This document shows positions 1 to 6,399 of a stretch of DNA of 6,399 nucleotides, in pieces (position 1 is the first letter of the stretch; each line of letters opens with the position of its first letter). The notes under the pieces were generated by a model. It was not told the DNA's origin. It did no database searches and saw only the letters and a list, made by a program, of their open reading frames with translations. A program made the translations under genes and the position numbers. The stretch comes from Comamonadaceae bacterium (GTDB lineage: Bacteria > Pseudomonadota > Gammaproteobacteria > Burkholderiales > Burkholderiaceae_C). The DNA lies in assembly GCA_021286965.1 (NCBI GenBank), contig JAJTBK010000103.1:1-6399 (forward strand). Reading direction: 5' to 3'.

Positions 1-1170
1 ACGCTGGGCCTGTTCCTGTCGCTGCTGGTCATCCTGGGCACGCGCACGGTCCTGGGCGAGGCGGCGTTCAACGACTGGGGCTGGCGCCTGCCGTTTTTGC
101 TCTCCATCGTGCTGCTGGCGGTGTCGGTGTGGATCCGGCTCAAGCTGGCAGAGTCGCCGGCCTTCCAGCGCATGAAGGCGCGCGGGCGCACCTCGCGCGC
201 CCCCGTGGCCGAAGCTTTTGGCCGCTGGCAAAACCTGAAGATGGTGCTCATCGCCCTGCTGGGACTGACGGCGGGGCAGGCCGTGGTGTGGTACACGGGG
301 CAGTTCTATGCGCTGTTCTTTCTCACGCAGCAGCTCAAGGTCGATGCCGTCACGGCCCATTTGCTGATGGCGCTGGCGCTGTGCCTGGGCACGCCGTTCT
401 TCCTCATATTTGGTGCGCTCTCGGACAAGGTGGGCCGCAAACCCCTCGTCATGCTGGGCTGCGCTCTGGCGGTGGCCACCTATTTTCCCGCCTTCGAGTG
501 GCTGGCGCGGGCCGCCAACCCCGACCTGGCGGCGGCGCAGGCGAAGAACAAAGTCGTCGTCTGGGCCGATCCGGCGCAATGCTCGTTCCAGTTCAACCCC
601 ACGGGCACGGCACGCTTTACCAGCTCCTGCGACATCGCCAAACAGGTGCTGGCGGCCGGCTCGGTCAGCTACGACAACGAGGCCGCGCCGCCAGGCAGCA
701 CGGCGGTGGTGAAGATTGGCAGCGACAGCATCGCCAGCTTCGAGGCCGATGGCCTGCCGCCCGACGTGGTGCGGGCGCGGGAGGCGGCCTTTCGCCAGGC
801 CGTGCACGACACCTTGGCGCAGGACGGCTACCCCACCGAGGCCGACCCGCAGAAGATGAACAAGCCGCTGATCGTGCTCATCCTGGCCTACCTGGTGCTG
901 CTGGTGGCCCTGGTGTACGGCCCGATCGCCGCCATGCTGGCCGAGCTGTTCCCGACGCGCATCCGCTACACCTCGATGAGCCTGCCGTATCACATTGGCA
1001 ACGGTTGGTTCGGTGGCCTGCTGCCGACCATGTCGTTCGCCATCGTGGCGCAGACCGGCAATATGTACAACGGCCTGTGGTACCCCATCATCGTCGCCGC
1101 CATGACGCTGCTGCTGGGCATGGTGTTCCTGCCCGAGACCAAGGATGTGGACATGTACGCCCGTGACTGA
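1..1170 (+). CDS. MFS transporter, metabolite:H+ symporter (MHS) type, 5'-truncated
   Basis: Inner-membrane secondary transporter that probably takes up an organic acid or other small metabolite with protons; the substrate cannot be told from sequence. The frame is open from base 1 and ends at TGA 1168-1170, leaving 389 residues; the true start lies to the left. The visible part corresponds to about TM5 through TM12. TM5-6 ends in the MHS-typical WRLPFLLSIVLL stretch followed by a LAESPAFQ-like cytoplasmic segment. TM8 is followed by GALSDKVGRKP (codons 138-148), the second-half copy of MFS motif A. TM10 to TM12 run from about 865 to 1130, with ELFPTRIRYTSMSLPYH after TM10, also typical of the family, and the PETKD motif near the end. 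A hydrophilic insert of about 116 residues (517-864) separates TM9 and TM10, on the periplasmic side by topology; it contains two cysteines (codons 194 and 210). Family assignment is firm, substrate unknown. Confidence 0.93.
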   Translation, partial: TLGLFLSLLVILGTRTVLGEAAFNDWGWRLPFLLSIVLLAVSVWIRLKLAESPAFQRMKARGRTSRAPVAEAFGRWQNLKMVLIALLGLTAGQAVVWYTGQFYALFFLTQQLKVDAVTAHLLMALALCLGTPFFLIFGALSDKVGRKPLVMLGCALAVATYFPAFEWLARAANPDLAAAQAKNKVVVWADPAQCSFQFNPTGTARFTSSCDIAKQVLAAGSVSYDNEAAPPGSTAVVKIGSDSIASFEADGLPPDVVRAREAAFRQAVHDTLAQDGYPTEADPQKMNKPLIVLILAYLVLLVALVYGPIAAMLAELFPTRIRYTSMSLPYHIGNGWFGGLLPTMSFAIVAQTGNMYNGLWYPIIVAAMTLLLGMVFLPETKDVDMYARD

Positions 1171-1189
1171 GTTGTCATCAAAGATAGGG

Positions 1190-1212
1190 GATGTTTGTGG
1201 TAGATAAACATC
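1190..1212. repeat. Short inverted repeat after the transporter gene
   Basis: GATGTTT (1190-1196) and AAACATC (1206-1212) are perfect 7-base complements separated by 9 bases. The repeat starts 20 bases after the transporter stop and lies about 40 bases upstream of the candidate porin -10 box. It is not followed by a T tract and the stem is AT-rich, so it is a poor intrinsic terminator. It could be an operator for a dimeric regulator of the porin, or chance. Function is not known. Confidence 0.4.
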
Positions 1213-1252
1213 ATTTGCCGCTGTCAAGCCCTGGCGTCGCGGGCCTTGCCCC

Positions 1253-1258
1253 TAGAAT
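1253..1258 (+). promoter_or_regulatory. Candidate -10 box (TAGAAT) for the porin gene
   Basis: TAGAAT differs from the sigma-70 consensus TATAAT at one position. It lies inside the 10-mer CCTAGAATTT (1251-1260), which recurs at the candidate uvrA promoter. Transcription would start near 1265, giving a leader of almost 90 bases before the porin start codon. No good -35 hexamer is seen 16-18 bases upstream (that region reads CCTGGCG), so either an activator helps or the call is wrong. Confidence 0.4.
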
Positions 1259-1340
1259 TTGCGTCCAGTAGTTGCATGTGCGTTGTCCGGTCAACCCTGC
1301 CAACCTTGCCCCTACGCCTTCTCGATGAATCCCTCCCTAC

Positions 1341-1345
1341 AAGGA
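1341..1345 (+). promoter_or_regulatory. Porin ribosome binding site (decides the start)
   Basis: AAGGA lies six bases before ATG 1352. This, with the signal peptide beginning directly at that ATG, selects 1352 over the in-frame upstream ATG at 1325, which would add nine residues (MNPSLQGIH) before the signal peptide and has no purine-rich site at proper spacing. Confidence 0.85.
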
Positions 1346-1351
1346 ATACAC

Positions 1352-2350
1352 ATGCAAAAGAAACACCTCGTGCTGGCCGTGCTGGCCGCCGCTGGCGCTA
1401 CCTCCGTGATGGCCCAAAGCAGCGTGACGCTGTATGGCCGCGTGAACACCACCGTGGAATACCAAAAGGCCGGCGACGTGAAGACCACCGGCATGTTCAA
1501 CAACTCTTCCCGCTTTGGCTTCAAGGGCGTGGAAGACCTGGGCGGCGGCCTGAAGGCTGGCTTCCAGCTGGAGTCCGGCTTTGCCTCCGACACCGGCGCT
1601 GGCTCCGCTGCCGGCGGCGGCCTGACCTTTGGCCGTCAAAGCGAAGTGAACCTGTCGGGCAACTTCGGCATGGTGCGCCTGGGCAACTTCTTCCCCGAGT
1701 CGTACTTCGCTACTGCTGACTACGTCAGCATGCACAACCACGACACCGGCTCCTCGTCCGACGCCCTGTACTACGATCCCGTGTGGTTCGGCAAGCTGGG
1801 CACCGGCAACAAGCTGGCCTACCGTACCCCCAGCTTCGGCGGCTTCACCGCTGAAGGCGCTGTGAGCTTCCACGAGCAAGTGTCTGGCGCCGGCGGCAAG
1901 TACGGCTACGACCTGGCTGCCAACTACGGCATGGGCCCCCTGGCCCTGGGCGCTGGCTACAGCTACGTCAACAGCAACTACCAACTGGGCCTGCGCGCTG
2001 CCTACACCTTCGGCCAATTCACGGTCGGCGGCTACTACCAGCGCAACAAGGACGACAACCAGCTGGTGGCTACCGGTGCTGGCACCCGCGACAACATCCG
2101 TCTGTCCGGCATGTACACCCTGGGCGCTTCCGAGTTCCACGCCAACATTGGCCACGCCAGCAAGTGGAGCAACGTGGCTGACTCCGCTGCCACGCAGTGG
2201 ACCCTGGGCTACAACTACAACCTGAGCAAGCGCACCAAGGTGTACGGTTACTACACCGCCGTGAACAACAAGGCTGGCAGCGCTATCAACGTTGGCAAGG
2301 CCGGCGACGATTTCAGCTCCCTGGCCGTCGGCGTCCGCCACAACTTCTAA
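1352..2350 (+). CDS. Outer-membrane porin, Omp32-like (Gram-negative general porin family)
   Basis: Complete gene of 332 residues, the usual size for betaproteobacterial general porins, which form trimers of 16-stranded beta-barrels letting small, often anionic, solutes cross the outer membrane. Residues 1-21 form a Sec signal peptide: MQKKH, a hydrophobic LVLAVLAAAGATSV core, then a signal peptidase I site after MA, giving a mature start QSSVTLYGRVN, the typical first strand of this family. Alternating aromatic and polar strands follow, with FGFKGVEDLGGGLKAGFQLE and FGRQSEVNLSGNFGMVRLGN as recognisable family blocks. The stretch near FPESYFATADYV may be the constricting loop L3. The protein ends GVRHNF; the C-terminal phenylalanine is the usual BAM-complex recognition signal. 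Alanine and other codons are notably richer in T endings (GCT) than in the flanking genes, as expected for a very highly expressed gene. It has its own leader and a strong terminator, so it is probably monocistronic. Pore selectivity cannot be read from the sequence. Confidence 0.95.
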   Translation: MQKKHLVLAVLAAAGATSVMAQSSVTLYGRVNTTVEYQKAGDVKTTGMFNNSSRFGFKGVEDLGGGLKAGFQLESGFASDTGAGSAAGGGLTFGRQSEVNLSGNFGMVRLGNFFPESYFATADYVSMHNHDTGSSSDALYYDPVWFGKLGTGNKLAYRTPSFGGFTAEGAVSFHEQVSGAGGKYGYDLAANYGMGPLALGAGYSYVNSNYQLGLRAAYTFGQFTVGGYYQRNKDDNQLVATGAGTRDNIRLSGMYTLGASEFHANIGHASKWSNVADSAATQWTLGYNYNLSKRTKVYGYYTAVNNKAGSAINVGKAGDDFSSLAVGVRHNF

Positions 2351-2358
2351 TCCTTCCC

Positions 2359-2389
2359 CCGCTGGCATCCCGCCAGCGGCCCGAAGGCC
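2359..2389 (+). other. Two overlapping hairpins just after the porin stop
   Basis: CCGCTGGC (2359-2366) pairs perfectly with GCCAGCGG (2372-2379) around a five-base loop. The final GG of that stem also begins a second hairpin, GGCC (2378-2381) with GGCC (2386-2389) around a CGAA loop. They cannot both form fully because they share 2378-2379. Neither is followed by a T tract, so they are not terminators themselves. Placed directly upstream of the real terminator, they could protect the 3' end of a highly expressed porin mRNA from exonucleases; this role is inferred. Confidence 0.6.
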
Positions 2390-2390
2390 A

Positions 2391-2426
2391 AAACCCCGCA
2401 ACCTTTTTGGGTCGCGGGGTTTTTTT
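2391..2426 (+). terminator. Rho-independent terminator of the porin gene
   Basis: AAACCCCGC (2391-2399) pairs with GCGGGGTTT (2414-2422), a 9-bp stem. After an A/C mismatch, a further three pairs (2401-2403 with 2410-2412) extend it towards a T-rich loop. An unbroken run of seven T (2420-2426) overlaps and follows the stem. It lies 41 bases after the porin stop codon and separates the porin from uvrA transcriptionally. Confidence 0.93.
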
Positions 2427-2456
2427 CTGCGCGTCTGCTGGCAGGGGCCTAGCGCC

Positions 2457-2462
2457 TAGAAT
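2457..2462 (+). promoter_or_regulatory. uvrA: Candidate -10 box (TAGAAT) for uvrA
   Basis: TAGAAT lies in the sequence CCTAGAATTT (2455-2464), identical to the 10-mer upstream of the porin. Transcription would begin near 2469, about 25 bases before the chosen uvrA start. The -35 region is poor (CTGCTG at 2435-2440 with a 16-base spacer). It follows the porin terminator, where uvrA needs a promoter of its own. I see no LexA-type CTGT-N8-ACAG palindrome here, so SOS control is not supported. Confidence 0.45.
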
Positions 2463-2481
2463 TTTGGCCCCAGCTTTTGCC

Positions 2482-2485
2482 AGGA
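2482..2485 (+). promoter_or_regulatory. uvrA: uvrA Shine-Dalgarno (decides the start)
   Basis: AGGA at 2482-2485 lies eight bases before ATG 2494, a workable spacing. The alternative in-frame ATG at 2485 overlaps this AGGA and has no other purine-rich site at suitable spacing, so 2494 is preferred; the difference is only three residues (MNC). Confidence 0.65.
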
Positions 2486-2493
2486 TGAACTGT

Positions 2494-6399
<3,906 letters not shown>

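Noticed and set aside
129..1166. A 345-codon + strand frame overlapping the transporter
   Set aside because: It is A/G/R/H-rich and a frame shadow of the transporter, which has clear membrane segments and MFS motifs.
1190..1212. Inverted repeat as the transporter's intrinsic terminator
   Set aside because: It has an AT-rich 7-bp stem with a 9-base loop and no following T tract. It is kept only as an inverted repeat.
1337..2401. A 354-codon open frame on the - strand opposite the porin
   Set aside because: It is V/A/G/H-rich without domain features, and it covers the porin, whose signal peptide, strands and C-terminal Phe are unmistakable.
2427..2444. A possible LexA (SOS) box upstream of uvrA
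   Set aside because: CTG (2427-2429) and CAG (2442-2444) are separated by 12 bases, not the 10 needed, and there is no CTGT...ACAG palindrome.

Overview
The window looks like chromosomal DNA from a GC-rich betaproteobacterium, most likely a member of the Comamonadaceae (Acidovorax-like). The support is the strong G/C bias at third codon positions, an Omp32-like general porin, a metabolite:H+ symporter with the long periplasmic insert I associate with this group, and a double-length UvrA. The assignment rests on recognising families by eye, not on a search.

Layout, with all genes on the + strand: (1) positions 1-1170 hold the 3' two-thirds of a metabolite:H+ symporter-type MFS transporter, cut by the left edge. 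(2) Positions 1171-1351 are a leader region with a short inverted repeat, a candidate -10 element and the porin ribosome binding site. (3) Positions 1352-2350 encode a complete outer-membrane porin with a signal peptide. (4) Positions 2351-2493 contain two hairpins, a textbook intrinsic terminator, a candidate -10 box and a Shine-Dalgarno sequence. (5) Positions 2494-6399 form an uninterrupted reading frame that runs off the right edge. It encodes a full two-ATPase UvrA followed in frame by a linker and the first part of a second UvrA, so it is the front of a tandem (four-ATPase) UvrA fusion.

The transporter, porin and uvrA do not look like one operon: the porin has its own leader and terminator, and uvrA appears to start from its own promoter. 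The transporter (inner-membrane uptake) and porin (outer-membrane diffusion) could serve nutrient entry together, but nothing here proves a functional link.

The most interesting observation is a pair of related ~60-bp DNA segments inside uvrA, at 3895-3954 and 5514-5573. They align without gaps at 43 of 60 positions, are read in different codon phases, and encode unrelated peptides. One forms an extra loop in the first ATPase half and the other lies in the linker joining the two UvrA halves. They resemble a palindromic intergenic repeat that I recall as common in Comamonadaceae, which suggests that a small repeat element was incorporated twice, in frame, into a DNA-repair protein.
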